This document shows, piece by piece, positions 17,818 through 27,383 of a stretch of DNA of 64,000 nt. Under the pieces are notes generated by a model, which was not told where the DNA came from, searched no databases, and saw nothing but the letters and a program-made list of their open reading frames with translations. The translations under genes were made by a program, and so were the position numbers. The DNA comes from Oscillospiraceae bacterium MB24-C1 (GTDB lineage: Bacteria; Bacillota; Clostridia; Oscillospirales; Ruminococcaceae). Positions within the stretch are counted from its first letter, which is position 1. Every line of letters starts with the position of its first letter. The DNA lies in contig CP133187.1 of the NCBI GenBank assembly GCA_030913685.1, positions 310,001 to 374,000 on the forward strand, read 5' to 3'.

Positions 17818-20535
17818 TTATGATGCCGTAGCAATGAGGTTTAACATCGCCAGCGCCAACGCATCCGCTGTCTTATGGATTTCAGTGAGGTTGCAGACGT
17901 TTTTAAATTCGGTCGGATTGGGCATAAAACCAATTTCGCAAAGAATACTCGGGGCATAGCGCATGCGGGTTACAGTGTAATAACTCCAGTCGGAGAAGCG
18001 GTAGTCGCGGGCATAGACATTGTCAGCGATACCGCGCGTCGCTGCCTCGGCAAAATCGCGACTAAATGGTTCATAATAATAGGCCTCGACACCGCTGTTG
18101 ATGTTGGCGTCCTGTGATTCGGCCACGCTGTTGTGGTGTAGAGACATGAAAAAGTCCGGTAGGGTATTTTGCGCCGTTTCCATGCGGTCATAAAGCGAAA
18201 GGGTTGTGTCGCTGTCAGTGCGGGTCATGACCACCGTTGCGCCAAGCTGCTCCAAACGCTTTTTCAGCATCTGTGCATTCGCGAGGTTCACATCGCGCTC
18301 ATAGGGGCCGGATGCTCCTAGCACCGACGGTGCGCCAGAGTCGGTGCCGCCGTGGCCAGGATCAAGCACCACGACAACGCCCGTCATTGGTTTGCCCGGT
18401 ATATCCGAAATCTTGGGCGCGTACTTGGCGTAAAGTATAGCATCGTTGCCATGATTTAGAATATCGATACCCCAAACCTTTTTAGCGTCACGCGGGGTCA
18501 AGGTACAGGTTAGACCATTACCATCATTTGTCCATTGTATTTTTGAAAACAACGCGCTCTCTGTGGGTGGCGAATTGAGATTGACGGTTGCGTTAGCTTG
18601 GTGCAGCGTGACGGTGCAGCGGCCGTCCTCATCATCCACAAAGGTGTAGGGGACGCCGCCAAGGCCAGTCAGAACAAACTGTTCGGCGCGGTCGTTGTGC
18701 TGCTCACTGACGGCGGTCAGCACAAGCGGAGCAGCGACGCTGCTGTCCACGACTTCAACAGTAGCTTTTTTGATGTAGCCGCCGGAAGCAAGCGCATAAT
18801 ATTCACCCATCTGGTCGGTGATTTCTTCGACGACGCCGGCCTTGTAGACCGATTTATAGTTTCCTTCGGCGACCGATTCGTCGGGAAATACCGATGCCAC
18901 AAATTCTGTTACGCGGATAAAGGCTGTCGCACCGTGTCCAAGCAAATAGACATTGCCACCCGAGACGGCTGTTTCGCCGCCCTCGATACGATAGGTGACA
19001 GGGCCGAGATTTTTAACTTCTTTATTCCCAGCACCATTTAGCGTCATGCTGCCAGAAAAAACGGCAGGCACATCGGGGTCTGCCACTGCATTTTGCTTTA
19101 ACGCAACAGTGGTGTCGCCCAGTGTTGCTGTCACGGTTTTTCCCGCGGGAGCCACGCAACTGATGGCAAATTCCACACCGTTATAAGCAAGCAGCGAACT
19201 TCGGGGTGTCATGGCGGTCACATTGATGGTGGTCGCCGCCGGGCCGCTGCCGTCCGGTCGGGTGATAGTTACGGTCTCGCTTCTGTCGCCTTGTTGTAGT
19301 ACAAAGGTATTATCACCGTATTTTAGAGAAACTAAAACGGCAAACACGCCGTCATTGGTGCTGCGCTCGATCGTCTGCCCATCCAGCGTCAACGGCAGGG
19401 CGGGGTCGGAGGTGCCTGTGATGCAATAGCTTGCGGTGTTTACGGTTATGGCGCTTGTCGGGCGCGTAACCGAGAGAGATTGCAACGGTGCATAATTTAA
19501 TGCCGTTGGCTGATAGGCGTTATCGATCGCCGCAGAAGCGAGCAGGTCGCCCGCAAAATCGGTGCGACTCCGAGCGGCGCTATAGTTGGTAACCACTCGT
19601 GCGGCGACACCGCTTTGTACAGCGTCAAATCCTTGGGCCGAAAGCTGTACCGCTGAAAGCGCGCTGTTATTCAAGTCGATGACGGCGGTTAGTTTTTCGC
19701 CCGCAACACGTTGCCATTCTGCAAGGCGGTTGGCATAGCCGCTGTCGGTGGGGTTAACCTCAGCTTTAATTGTAGGTAGCACAATGTCAGAAAGGGCAAT
19801 TGCTGCTGAATAATCCCCCTCAAGAGCGGCGTCGGGGAGCATGAGACCGATCTGTGTGCGACCGTCGATCGCTTCGCGGCAGCTTTGTATCAGGCTTGTT
19901 ACTTCGCTTTGCATGTCATCGGTGGCGTGGGTGTTTTCAAGGATGATACCACCGAGTTCGTAACGCTTGGCCATAGCGCCCAAATCTTTTGCGTTAAGCT
20001 GAATGGTCTGTACATTATCGGGTGCAAGCAGATAATGCTCGCCGATAGAAGTTGTTAAAGAAGGGTCTTTTATAGCGGGATGTTTCTTAGCAAGTTGTGA
20101 CAGATCGCCACCCAACGAATAAGGGTCAACCACGGCGTAGACTGAAAGCCCTTTTTTTGTGGCAGCTTTTATCATCTCTTTCATCGGGTCGAAAAGCGTA
20201 AACGTGCCCTGCTCTTTGAGTAAAAATTGGCTTCGGGGGAATATGGATGATTTGTAAAGTGATTCGCCTTCACTTCTTGCTTCAAAAAAAATTGCATTGT
20301 AGCCTGCGTTATGGGCGTACTGGATGATATCGTTTATTTCCTTTCGCAGTGCCTTGGTGGAAAGCTCCGGTTGGGAAGGAAAATCCTTGTTTTGATGTGA
20401 TTTTACCATTAGACCGTTCAACGGCAATGCAGTCGTTATATCATTTGGGTCAAAGCTCAACCTGTTGCAGGCAGTTAGCGGGAGAACGCCGATGATTACC
20501 AACACTGCCAACAGCACAGAAATTGTTTTTTTCAA
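17818..20535 (-). CDS. Lipoprotein: glycosidase-like domain fused to N-acetylmuramoyl-L-alanine amidase
   Basis: This 905-residue cell-surface protein should cut the amide bond between MurNAc and the peptide stem. The start is TTG 20535: TAAGGAG lies 7 nt upstream, and the first residues are then a clean signal peptide (MKKTISVLLAVLVI) with lipobox LTAC. Residues about 45-340 resemble a GH10-like/DUF187 TIM barrel (YNAIFFEARSEGESLY, GIILENTHA). A beta-rich middle follows. The C-terminal 200 residues are Amidase_3, with zinc ligands in DPGHGG, YERD and SLHHN and the catalytic Glu in CEIGFM. Context next to spoVV and yqfCD suggests a role in the sporulation envelope, which is inference. Confidence 0.88.
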   Translation of the reverse strand: MKKTISVLLAVLVIIGVLPLTACNRLSFDPNDITTALPLNGLMVKSHQNKDFPSQPELSTKALRKEINDIIQYAHNAGYNAIFFEARSEGESLYKSSIFPRSQFLLKEQGTFTLFDPMKEMIKAATKKGLSVYAVVDPYSLGGDLSQLAKKHPAIKDPSLTTSIGEHYLLAPDNVQTIQLNAKDLGAMAKRYELGGIILENTHATDDMQSEVTSLIQSCREAIDGRTQIGLMLPDAALEGDYSAAIALSDIVLPTIKAEVNPTDSGYANRLAEWQRVAGEKLTAVIDLNNSALSAVQLSAQGFDAVQSGVAARVVTNYSAARSRTDFAGDLLASAAIDNAYQPTALNYAPLQSLSVTRPTSAITVNTASYCITGTSDPALPLTLDGQTIERSTNDGVFAVLVSLKYGDNTFVLQQGDRSETVTITRPDGSGPAATTINVTAMTPRSSLLAYNGVEFAISCVAPAGKTVTATLGDTTVALKQNAVADPDVPAVFSGSMTLNGAGNKEVKNLGPVTYRIEGGETAVSGGNVYLLGHGATAFIRVTEFVASVFPDESVAEGNYKSVYKAGVVEEITDQMGEYYALASGGYIKKATVEVVDSSVAAPLVLTAVSEQHNDRAEQFVLTGLGGVPYTFVDDEDGRCTVTLHQANATVNLNSPPTESALFSKIQWTNDGNGLTCTLTPRDAKKVWGIDILNHGNDAILYAKYAPKISDIPGKPMTGVVVVLDPGHGGTDSGAPSVLGASGPYERDVNLANAQMLKKRLEQLGATVVMTRTDSDTTLSLYDRMETAQNTLPDFFMSLHHNSVAESQDANINSGVEAYYYEPFSRDFAEAATRGIADNVYARDYRFSDWSYYTVTRMRYAPSILCEIGFMPNPTEFKNVCNLTEIHKTADALALAMLNLIATAS

Positions 20536-20558
20536 TGGTATGCTCCTTATATAGGTTC

Positions 20559-20777
20559 TCACAGCTCAAAGTCGCTTGGGTCAAATTTAGCGAGTTTAGG
20601 TTGCGGTTTTGGAACACGGCTGAGTGGGTCATAGACAAATTTCCGGCAGGCATAATCCGGTGTGACGACACCGCGCCGCGCACACAAAATAGCGGATTGA
20701 TCCTGCGTAAAGGTGCCATATTCACAATAGCTGCACGACGGTGTGATATTGTTGCCAAAAAGCTTGCGCTTAAACAT
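20559..20777 (-). CDS. Small conserved four-cysteine protein
   Basis: A 72-residue protein with four conserved-looking cysteines (CSYCEYG near residue 15, CARRG near 32, YACRKF near 44) that could form a small zinc ribbon, followed by FVYDPLSRVPKPQP. I recognise this type as common in clostridial genomes but know no function. It lies 23 bp upstream of the amidase start in the same direction, so the two are probably co-transcribed. Basic N-terminus MFKRKLFGNN; no signal peptide. Confidence 0.7.
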   Translation of the reverse strand: MFKRKLFGNNITPSCSYCEYGTFTQDQSAILCARRGVVTPDYACRKFVYDPLSRVPKPQPKLAKFDPSDFEL

Positions 20778-20958
20778 TTTTCTACACTCCCTTGTTCTGG
20801 CGGCATTTTCGCAGCAGCATTCGAAAAAGTGTTAAAACGATGGGCGCCGTTACGCTGCCAACTGGCAAGCGGGGCGGTGTGACCAGGTTGTTTAGACATA
20901 AAATTTGTAGTGCTGCTCTAGTGTTATTTTAGCACAGATCAGGGATTCTCGCCAGCGG

Positions 20959-21996
20959 TCACCGCTTGATTTTTACGGTGGGAAACTCCAGCTTTTTTAG
21001 TGATATCAATAGCATAGCCACAATACAAACCGCGCCAAGAAGGCGATCACACGACCAAACAGCCATTGGCGGTGTTGTTCTGGCTATGGTTGAAATGACA
21101 GTTTTATCAAACATAAGCAGCGCTCGGAAAACAGCGGCGTTAAGCAGACCGGCCAGCAGACGCGCACGCCAGAATCCGTTTGCTGGAATAGAGGCTTGAC
21201 GCGCCAGTGCAAGCACCTGAAATCCGACCGAAAATCCGCCAAAACCTATAAAAAATGCAAGAAGCAAAAGGCCGACCACGCCACCGAGTTGTGTGGCGAT
21301 AGTGCAACCGAGCGTCACCTCTAAAATGGCAGCTAGTAATTTTAAGCGTGTGTCAAATGCATTTAAGAGCGAAAAGATGACCGAAAAGGCTAAGACAAAT
21401 GCAAAGATGGTCAGCATAGCCGAAGCCGTGCCAGAAACAGCGGCGACAAAGGCATCAGCAAGGGAGTCGAGCCTTGTTCTGGGGGATGTGGGCGTAGTTT
21501 TCTGGTTGCTGCGGCAGAGCAGCGCACAGAGTATAAGCGAAGAAACCATCTGAGAAATGAGCAGCATTCCACCAATGTGGCGTGAGCCCAGCATCGACTG
21601 CCCCACGGCCAGCACTAAAAAGGCTGGGCCGGGGTTGACGCAGCAACGCAACATCCGTCCGGCGGCCTCGCGTGGCATCAGCTTTTGCTGCACCAGCGTG
21701 GTCAGCGTGTGTGCACCTGTTGGATAGCCGCCCAAAAAAGAGGCCAGCCAGACATCGCACAATGCATCGGGCAAACGCAGTAACCTAAATACGGGAGAGA
21801 GTAATTTTGCGGGCAATAAAAGCCCACCCGAAAGCGATAAAAATGACACCACAATCATGAACGGGAACAATGACGGCAGCAACACCTGCATACAGAGCCG
21901 TACCCCCTCGGTGATGCCCTGTGCAGCCACAGTGGGATGTGCAAAAAGCGCCGCAATCACTGCAAGACCAAATAAACCTGCTAATATCCGTTTCAT
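20959..21996 (-). CDS. spoVV: Sporulation integral membrane protein SpoVV/YlbJ
   Basis: This 345-residue polytopic protein contains the nucleoside-recognition/gate fold. Diagnostic are GVRLCMQVLLPSLFPFMIVVSF, FLGGYPTGAHTLTTLV and CCVNPGPAFLVLAVG. It matches the YlbJ family, known in Bacillus as SpoVV, which helps move dipicolinic acid from mother cell to forespore. It is somewhat shorter than the roughly 400-residue Bacillus protein. It is divergent from yqfC-yqfD, another sporulation pair. Confidence 0.85.
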   Translation of the reverse strand: MKRILAGLFGLAVIAALFAHPTVAAQGITEGVRLCMQVLLPSLFPFMIVVSFLSLSGGLLLPAKLLSPVFRLLRLPDALCDVWLASFLGGYPTGAHTLTTLVQQKLMPREAAGRMLRCCVNPGPAFLVLAVGQSMLGSRHIGGMLLISQMVSSLILCALLCRSNQKTTPTSPRTRLDSLADAFVAAVSGTASAMLTIFAFVLAFSVIFSLLNAFDTRLKLLAAILEVTLGCTIATQLGGVVGLLLLAFFIGFGGFSVGFQVLALARQASIPANGFWRARLLAGLLNAAVFRALLMFDKTVISTIARTTPPMAVWSCDRLLGAVCIVAMLLISLKKLEFPTVKIKR

Positions 21997-22104
21997 TCAC
22001 AACACCTCGCATCCTAACGCTATTCTATGGTTGCAAACAATCGCATATCACGGTTTGCCCGCCCATATAGTATTTTGAAGGAATGAAGTTGGAGGTGTTC
22101 AGGT

Positions 22105-22404
22105 TTGAAGCGAAGAATGAAACTGCAAACACCGGGTAAACAACCGATGAAAACCGCCATTTCTCGCGTGCTGGAACTGCCGGAAAGCACCCTAACGGGC
22201 GGGCTGCATATAGAGATGCATTCGAACCATGAGGCTGTGGTGGAAAACTGTCGTGGCGTGTTGGAATACACACCACAGATCATCCGCCTCATAGCGGGGG
22301 GCATGGTAATCAAATTTTCGGGACGGGGGCTGGCCATCGGCAGTCTCAACCGCAATATCACCGTCGTCTCGGGCGTTATTACCGCGGTTGAATTCTTGTT
22401 ATGA
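22105..22404 (+). CDS. yqfC: Sporulation protein YqfC
   Basis: A 99-residue protein of the YqfC family, made under mother-cell control in Bacillus. It has the typical LELPESTLTGGLHIEMHSNHEAVVENCRGVLEY segment and the following IRLIAGGMVIKFSGRGL. I place the start at TTG 22105, 9 nt after GGAGG; ATG 22117 in frame is the alternative. It is followed 9 nt later by yqfD, the standard order. Confidence 0.88.
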   Translation: MKRRMKLQTPGKQPMKTAISRVLELPESTLTGGLHIEMHSNHEAVVENCRGVLEYTPQIIRLIAGGMVIKFSGRGLAIGSLNRNITVVSGVITAVEFLL

Positions 22405-22413
22405 GGTGCTGCT

Positions 22414-23586
22414 ATGTTTTTCATCGTATTAGTCAGATGGCTGCGTGGCACGGTGACCTTTTTGATTACTGGTGCCTTTCCAGAAAAGCTGATAAACCTC
22501 TGTCTGCGCAATGGGCTGCCTGTCTGGGGCGTTAAACACCTGCCAGAAGGAATTGAGGCGAGCACCAACGCCGATCAATATCATCGCCTGCGGCCAATGG
22601 CGCGCCAGACCGGTACAAAAGTACGTATTGCCAAAAAGTCGGGTCTGTGGGTTTATCGGCACCGCTATCGCCGCCGAAAAGGTTTTCTGGCTGGGTTACT
22701 GTGCGCCCTATTGGTGCTGATAGCTGCCTCGCAGTTTATCTGGCGGGTGGATATTAATGGCTGTGTTACGATACCGGAAGAGGAGTTGCGCGTCGTATTG
22801 GAGGAGTTGGGTGTCAAACCGGGGGTGCGATCCGGCAAGATCGACGCGCGAACACTCCAGCAACAGCTACGACTCATTGATGGGCGCATTGCATGGATTG
22901 CCATTAACATCGTAGGCAGTACGGCTCAGATTGAACTGCGCGAGCGGGATATTCCACCCGACCCAATTGATCCGGATGAGCGGGTCGGTAACGTCGTTGC
23001 CACCTGCGACGGTCAGATTCGCTATATGGAGGTTTATGAGGGGCAGCCGGTTGTCAAAATTGGCGACACAGTTAGCGCTGGCGATATCATTGTCAGCGGC
23101 ATTATGGAGGATCAGTATGGCAACCGCCAGTTTAAATATGCTCGGGCCAAGGTTCTGGCGCACAGTTATGAGGATCAGGACATAGCAGTGCCATTAAAGC
23201 AGCCGACATGGGTGCCAAACGGCAGTCCTAAAATCAAAAGCTATCTTGAATGGGGATCAATTCGCATACCGCTGTTTTTTCCGTTAAAAATGAAGGAGCA
23301 ACCTTATTCAATAACATGGCAGCGAGAGACGCTGATTGCCTCCGAAAATCTTTCGGTTTTAAAGCGCACTACGACGCCAGTACAGCTCCAGACGAACGAA
23401 ATCACCGAGTTAGAGGCCAAGGAATATGCTATGCGACAGTTAAACGCCCTGCGGGAGAACACCCCCGATTCAAAGGTTCTTACCCGGGAAATTGAGGGAT
23501 GGTGTGAAAACGGCGTCTATTATCTAACCGAGCGCGCGTTGGTTGAAAAGGATATTGCAAGAGAAATGGAAATTCTACGACATTAA
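22414..23586 (+). CDS. yqfD: Sporulation protein YqfD
   Basis: This 390-residue protein matches YqfD, which is needed for efficient sporulation in Bacillus. Features: N-terminal LRGTVTFLITGAFPEKLINLC, a basic region before a single membrane helix (LLCALLVLIAASQFIW, about residues 91-106), then a large extracytoplasmic part with the POTRA-like start VDINGCVTIPEEELRVVLEELGVKPG. Immediately downstream of yqfC. Confidence 0.93.
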   Translation: MFFIVLVRWLRGTVTFLITGAFPEKLINLCLRNGLPVWGVKHLPEGIEASTNADQYHRLRPMARQTGTKVRIAKKSGLWVYRHRYRRRKGFLAGLLCALLVLIAASQFIWRVDINGCVTIPEEELRVVLEELGVKPGVRSGKIDARTLQQQLRLIDGRIAWIAINIVGSTAQIELRERDIPPDPIDPDERVGNVVATCDGQIRYMEVYEGQPVVKIGDTVSAGDIIVSGIMEDQYGNRQFKYARAKVLAHSYEDQDIAVPLKQPTWVPNGSPKIKSYLEWGSIRIPLFFPLKMKEQPYSITWQRETLIASENLSVLKRTTTPVQLQTNEITELEAKEYAMRQLNALRENTPDSKVLTREIEGWCENGVYYLTERALVEKDIAREMEILRH

Positions 23587-23609
23587 GGTCATTTTTTTAC
23601 AGGTTTTCT

Positions 23610-23638
23610 GTGACAAATATCCATGAATGTGCTATACT
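23610..23638 (+). promoter_or_regulatory. Candidate phoH promoter
   Basis: GTGACA (23610-23615) and TATACT (23633-23638) separated by 17 bp, about 75 bp upstream of the phoH coding region. Confidence 0.5.
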
Positions 23639-23730
23639 TTTATAGTGTATAGATTGCCCAAGAAGGCACTACGTTCAATGGGTACTCTGTGCGGCTGCCC
23701 GGCCTTTAAAAGGTGCGGGACGTTATTTTG

Positions 23731-24729
23731 ATGGATGCCATCTTTGGCAGAATGGATGATGAAATGATTGAACAGCTGATCAATGTTGAACGAATGGAGC
23801 ATACTCTGGCACTGTTTGGCAGCTTTGACTCCAACGTCAGGCTGATAGAGGAGACCTACGGCGTCAGCATCCTTTTGCGCGGCACCGACATTAAAGTCAC
23901 CGGCGAGGCGGAGCAGGTCTGCCTCGCCGTTAAGGTTATCGAGGCGCTGATATCGCTGATTAACACCGGCGAGGCGCTCACCGACCAGAATATTCACTAC
24001 GTCATGTCGCTAGTCAGCGATGGGCAGGAGGAAAAGGTCGTCCAGCTCACCGACGAAGTGATCTGTATTACGGCAAAAGGCCGACCGTTAAAAGCAAAAA
24101 CTCTTGGTCAAAAGAAATATGTTGATGCTATCCGCAAAAATACCATCACGTTTGGTGTCGGTCCTGCGGGTACCGGCAAAACCTATCTGGCGGTGGCGAT
24201 GGCGGTGCGAGCCTTTCGGGCACACGACATCAATCGCATTATTTTGACCCGCCCGGCTGTCGAAGCGGGTGAGAAGCTCGGCTTTCTGCCCGGTGATCTG
24301 CAAAACAAGGTCGACCCTTATCTCAGGCCGCTTTACGATGCACTCTTTGACATGCTTGGGGCTGAAAATTATCAGCGCTATGTCGAGCGCGGCAATATCG
24401 AGGTGGCACCGCTTGCCTATATGCGTGGCAGAACGCTCGATGATTCGTTCATCATTTTGGACGAGGCACAGAACACAACGCCTGAGCAGATGAAAATGTT
24501 GTTAACCCGTCTGGGGCAGAATTCCAAGGCGGTTATCACTGGCGACATTACCCAAATTGACCTCGCAGATAAAAAATCCGGTCTGGTGGAGGCTGTGCGC
24601 GTATTGAAGAATATCAACGGCATTGATATTGTCCACCTTTCTGAAAAAGATGTGGTGCGCCACCGCCTTATTCAAGAGATTATCAAGGCATATGAACGTT
24701 ATTACAACAACCCGCCGTCAAGGCATTAG
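23731..24729 (+). CDS. phoH: PhoH-family ATPase
   Basis: A 332-residue protein of the PhoH-like (YqfE/PhoH2-related) family, a cytoplasmic P-loop NTPase thought to act in RNA metabolism with YbeY. It has an N-terminal KH-like region (LALFGSFDSNVRLIEETYGVSI), Walker A GPAGTGKT, RPAVEAGEKLGFLPGDL, and Walker B FIILDEAQN with TGDITQIDL. The start is uncertain: ATG 23731 is used, GTG 23713 is possible, and neither has a strong ribosome site. It sits in the conserved yqfCD-phoH-ybeY-era order. Confidence 0.92.
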   Translation: MDAIFGRMDDEMIEQLINVERMEHTLALFGSFDSNVRLIEETYGVSILLRGTDIKVTGEAEQVCLAVKVIEALISLINTGEALTDQNIHYVMSLVSDGQEEKVVQLTDEVICITAKGRPLKAKTLGQKKYVDAIRKNTITFGVGPAGTGKTYLAVAMAVRAFRAHDINRIILTRPAVEAGEKLGFLPGDLQNKVDPYLRPLYDALFDMLGAENYQRYVERGNIEVAPLAYMRGRTLDDSFIILDEAQNTTPEQMKMLLTRLGQNSKAVITGDITQIDLADKKSGLVEAVRVLKNINGIDIVHLSEKDVVRHRLIQEIIKAYERYYNNPPSRH

Positions 24730-24757
24730 GACGCTTTAAATTTGGGAGGAAACACGA

Positions 24758-25267
24758 TTGGCTAAGGCAAAAGTATATATTTCAAACCGACAAAAGAAGA
24801 TTAAAATGCCCACGGGTGCGCGCCTGCTGATTAAACGCTGCTGCAATGCGGTGCTGACTGCCGAGGAAATGGAAGCGTCCGCTGAAATCAGCGTCAGCCT
24901 TGTGGATAATGAAAGCATTCGGGAATTAAACGCCTCTTACCGAAACAAGGATTCAGCAACCGATGTGCTATCCTTCCCAATGGGCGAAAAAGGGAACTAC
25001 GATATCAACGAGGAGACAGGTGCCAGCATTTTAGGTGACATCGTCATTTCGATGGAGCGTGCAGTAGAACAGGCGCGCCTTTATGGCCATTCGCTTGAGC
25101 GCGAGCTCGGTTTTTTAACCGTACATTCCATGTTCCATCTGCTGGGTTATGACCACGAAACCGACGGCATTCAGGCGCGTATTATGCACGAAAAGGAAGA
25201 GGCGGTGCTTCAGGGCCTGGGACTTTCCCGGGATGAAACCTTTATCACCAGGGAAGAGGAAATTTAA
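24758..25267 (+). CDS. ybeY: Endoribonuclease YbeY
   Basis: YbeY is a zinc-dependent ribonuclease involved in 16S rRNA 3'-end maturation and ribosome quality control. The 169-residue protein has the RNKDSATDVLSFPMG segment and the metal site HSMFHLLGYDH (three His), with a Ser where many homologues have Gly after the first His. The start is TTG 24758, 7 nt after GGGAGGA. It lies between phoH and era; pgpH and dgkA/cdd, present at this place in Bacillus, are missing. Confidence 0.94.
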   Translation: MAKAKVYISNRQKKIKMPTGARLLIKRCCNAVLTAEEMEASAEISVSLVDNESIRELNASYRNKDSATDVLSFPMGEKGNYDINEETGASILGDIVISMERAVEQARLYGHSLERELGFLTVHSMFHLLGYDHETDGIQARIMHEKEEAVLQGLGLSRDETFITREEEI

Positions 25268-26161
25268 ATGACCAAGAATATTTTTGTGTCGATTGTCGGC
25301 CGGCCCAACGTCGGCAAATCGTCGCTTTTAAACCGTCTGTTGGGTGAGAAGATTGCGATTGTTTCGGACAAGCCCCAAACGACCAGAAACCGCATCACAG
25401 GCGTGCTGACCGAAGGGGAGACACAGTACGTCTTTATCGATACGCCAGGGCTGCACAAGCCGAAATCGAAGCTTGGTCAGTTTATGGTCAAACAGGCGGG
25501 CGCATCCGTTTCTGACGTGGATGCCGTCATTCTGGTGACCGAGTGGGATGGCAGCGTAACCACCGCCGAAAAGCAGCTGGTCGAAAGCATTAAAAGTAGC
25601 CGAGTGCCTGCTGTGCTGGCTATTAACAAGGTGGATGCATTAGCGCAAAAAGAGTTGATGTTAAAGAAAATTGCCGAGTTTGCAAGTCTTTGCACTTTTG
25701 ACGCGGTTGTGCCAATTTCAGCGCTAAAAGGCGAGGGTGTCGCGACACTTTTAAAGGAACTGGAGCCTTTTTGCTGTGAGGGAGAACACTTTTTCCCCGA
25801 TGATACACTGACCGACCAGCCCGAGCGCGCGGTGGTGGCAGAAATTATTCGCGAAAAATTGCTGCGGAATATGCGCGATGAAATTCCACATGGCACAGCG
25901 GTTGTCATCGAGAAGATGAGCGAGCGTGAAGACGGCAGCCTCATCGACATTGATGCAACCATCGTCTGTGAGCGCGACGCGCACAAGGGCATTATTATTG
26001 GCAAGCACGGCACAATGCTTAAAAAAATCGCAACTGAGGCACGGCTTGATATTGAACGCTTTTTGGATGTACGTATCAATTTACAGTGCTGGGTCAAGGT
26101 GCGAGAGGGTTGGCGTGACAGTGACACCCAACTTAAAAATTTCGGGTTTCGGGAGCAATAA
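25268..26161 (+). CDS. era: GTPase Era
   Basis: Era is a GTPase that binds the 3' end of 16S rRNA during 30S assembly. The 297-residue protein has G1 GRPNVGKS, G3 DTPGLH, G4 NKVD, and a C-terminal KH domain (GIIIGKHGTMLKKI). It ends with WVKVREGWRDS, family-typical. The ATG comes right after the ybeY stop codon. Confidence 0.97.
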   Translation: MTKNIFVSIVGRPNVGKSSLLNRLLGEKIAIVSDKPQTTRNRITGVLTEGETQYVFIDTPGLHKPKSKLGQFMVKQAGASVSDVDAVILVTEWDGSVTTAEKQLVESIKSSRVPAVLAINKVDALAQKELMLKKIAEFASLCTFDAVVPISALKGEGVATLLKELEPFCCEGEHFFPDDTLTDQPERAVVAEIIREKLLRNMRDEIPHGTAVVIEKMSEREDGSLIDIDATIVCERDAHKGIIIGKHGTMLKKIATEARLDIERFLDVRINLQCWVKVREGWRDSDTQLKNFGFREQ

Positions 26162-26346
26162 ATAGTTTCCAAGTCCGTTTGCGGTAAAGATCCGCAATAT
26201 ATTCATTATTGAAATTATTGTTATATGGACAGACGGCAAAAAATCTTCATCTGTCCACTCACTCAAATTTAAGAAGTTGTCTATTAACGAAATATTTCCG
26301 ACGATAATTTCAATTGTCCCGGAAAAACTAATTTCGGAGGCGATTT

Positions 26347-26520
26347 ATGATGGACAACACAAAAGCCTGGGAAGCATTTTTTAGCACCGGTCTCGTTTGT
26401 GATTATCTGCAGTATGCAGCAGAAAGCCGTCAGACAAAGCCGATGCAAGACGGTTTAGTGCGACAGAATGAAAACAAAGGGGAGATAAAAACGCCATGCA
26501 GTGTGTCACGCACGGAATAA
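26347..26520 (+). CDS. yqzL: YqzL-like small protein
   Basis: A 57-codon gene, ATG at 26347, preceded by TCGGAGG with 6-nt spacing. The product begins MMDNTKAWEAFFSTGLVCDYLQYAAES. The pattern W-x3-F-x-x-T-G-x4-Y-L-x-Y matches the YqzL family, which in Bacillus also lies between era and recO. The C-terminal half is longer than usual and has no recognisable motif. Its last 25 nt overlap the recO start, so recO translation may be coupled to it. Function unknown. Confidence 0.75.
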   Translation: MMDNTKAWEAFFSTGLVCDYLQYAAESRQTKPMQDGLVRQNENKGEIKTPCSVSRTE

Positions 26521-27245
26521 TCATTCGTGCCAAATCGGTAGGCAACGATCGTTTGCTCACCATTTTGACCAGTGATTATGGCGTTATTTCAGCCGCCGCG
26601 CGGGGAGCAAACAAACCCCGCGGTCGGCTGACCTCTTCTACCGAGTTGTTTTGTTATTCCAAGATGGTGCTATTCCGTTACAGGGACAGCAACACCGTCG
26701 ATTCTGCGGAGGTTGAGCAATCTTTTTTTGCGCTACGGCAGAATATTGTGGCGCTCTCGCTCGCCTCTTACATAGCTGAGCTTTGTTGTGAGCTTGCCCC
26801 CCCCGAAGAGGCCGCCCCCGAATACCTACGGTTGGTTTTAAACACGCTGCACTTACTGAGCAAGGGCAAAAAATCAGTGTGGCTTTTAAAGCCGGTTTTT
26901 GAGCTACGGCTCATGACTATGGCGGGGTTTATGCCCGATTTAACCGGCTGCGCGGTTTGCGGCGAATTTGGCGAGCAAGATGGGGAACACATGTGCTTTT
27001 CAATCGAGACGGGCGCACTTTACTGCCAAAACTGCAATAATCCCGAGTTTCGGGCCGAACCGATATCGGAAGGAGTACTTGCGGCGATGCGTCACATCAT
27101 TTACAGCCCCGTTGAGAAACTGTTCTCCTTCTCGCTGCCGGAAGAAGGGCTGCGTATCTTAACACGTATTTGTGAAAGCTACATGCTCTACCACCTTCAG
27201 AAACAATATCGTTCGCTGGGGTTTTTCTATTCTGTTGCGGAATAA
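26496..27245 (+). CDS. recO: DNA repair protein RecO
   Basis: RecO loads RecA on SSB-coated DNA with RecR. The 249-residue protein has the N-terminal OB fold (IIIRAKSVGNDRLLTILTSDYGVISAAARGANKPRGRL) and a Cys4 zinc site (CAVCGEF and CQNC). The ATG at 26496 has GGGGAG upstream, within yqzL. Position after era is conserved in Firmicutes. Confidence 0.95.
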   Translation: MQCVTHGIIIRAKSVGNDRLLTILTSDYGVISAAARGANKPRGRLTSSTELFCYSKMVLFRYRDSNTVDSAEVEQSFFALRQNIVALSLASYIAELCCELAPPEEAAPEYLRLVLNTLHLLSKGKKSVWLLKPVFELRLMTMAGFMPDLTGCAVCGEFGEQDGEHMCFSIETGALYCQNCNNPEFRAEPISEGVLAAMRHIIYSPVEKLFSFSLPEEGLRILTRICESYMLYHLQKQYRSLGFFYSVAE

Positions 27246-27383
27246 TATTTTGCGGCAGAGTGGATGTAACTGCAGCTTGTCAAAAGCTTTGTTTTGGCTC
27301 TTTAAGTCACCTTATGAACGCACCCCAATGTGTCAAAGCTTGCAAGGCTTGCTTGATAGCTGTGGTTTTTCGGAGGACTTTTT

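Noticed and set aside
20450-20899. 149-codon minus-strand frame over the Cys4 gene
   Set aside because: It overlaps two better-supported genes in another frame and shows no recognisable protein.
26179-26257. Two short hairpins between era and yqzL
   Set aside because: Stems of 6 and 8 bp with long loops and no clean T-run; not enough for a terminator call.
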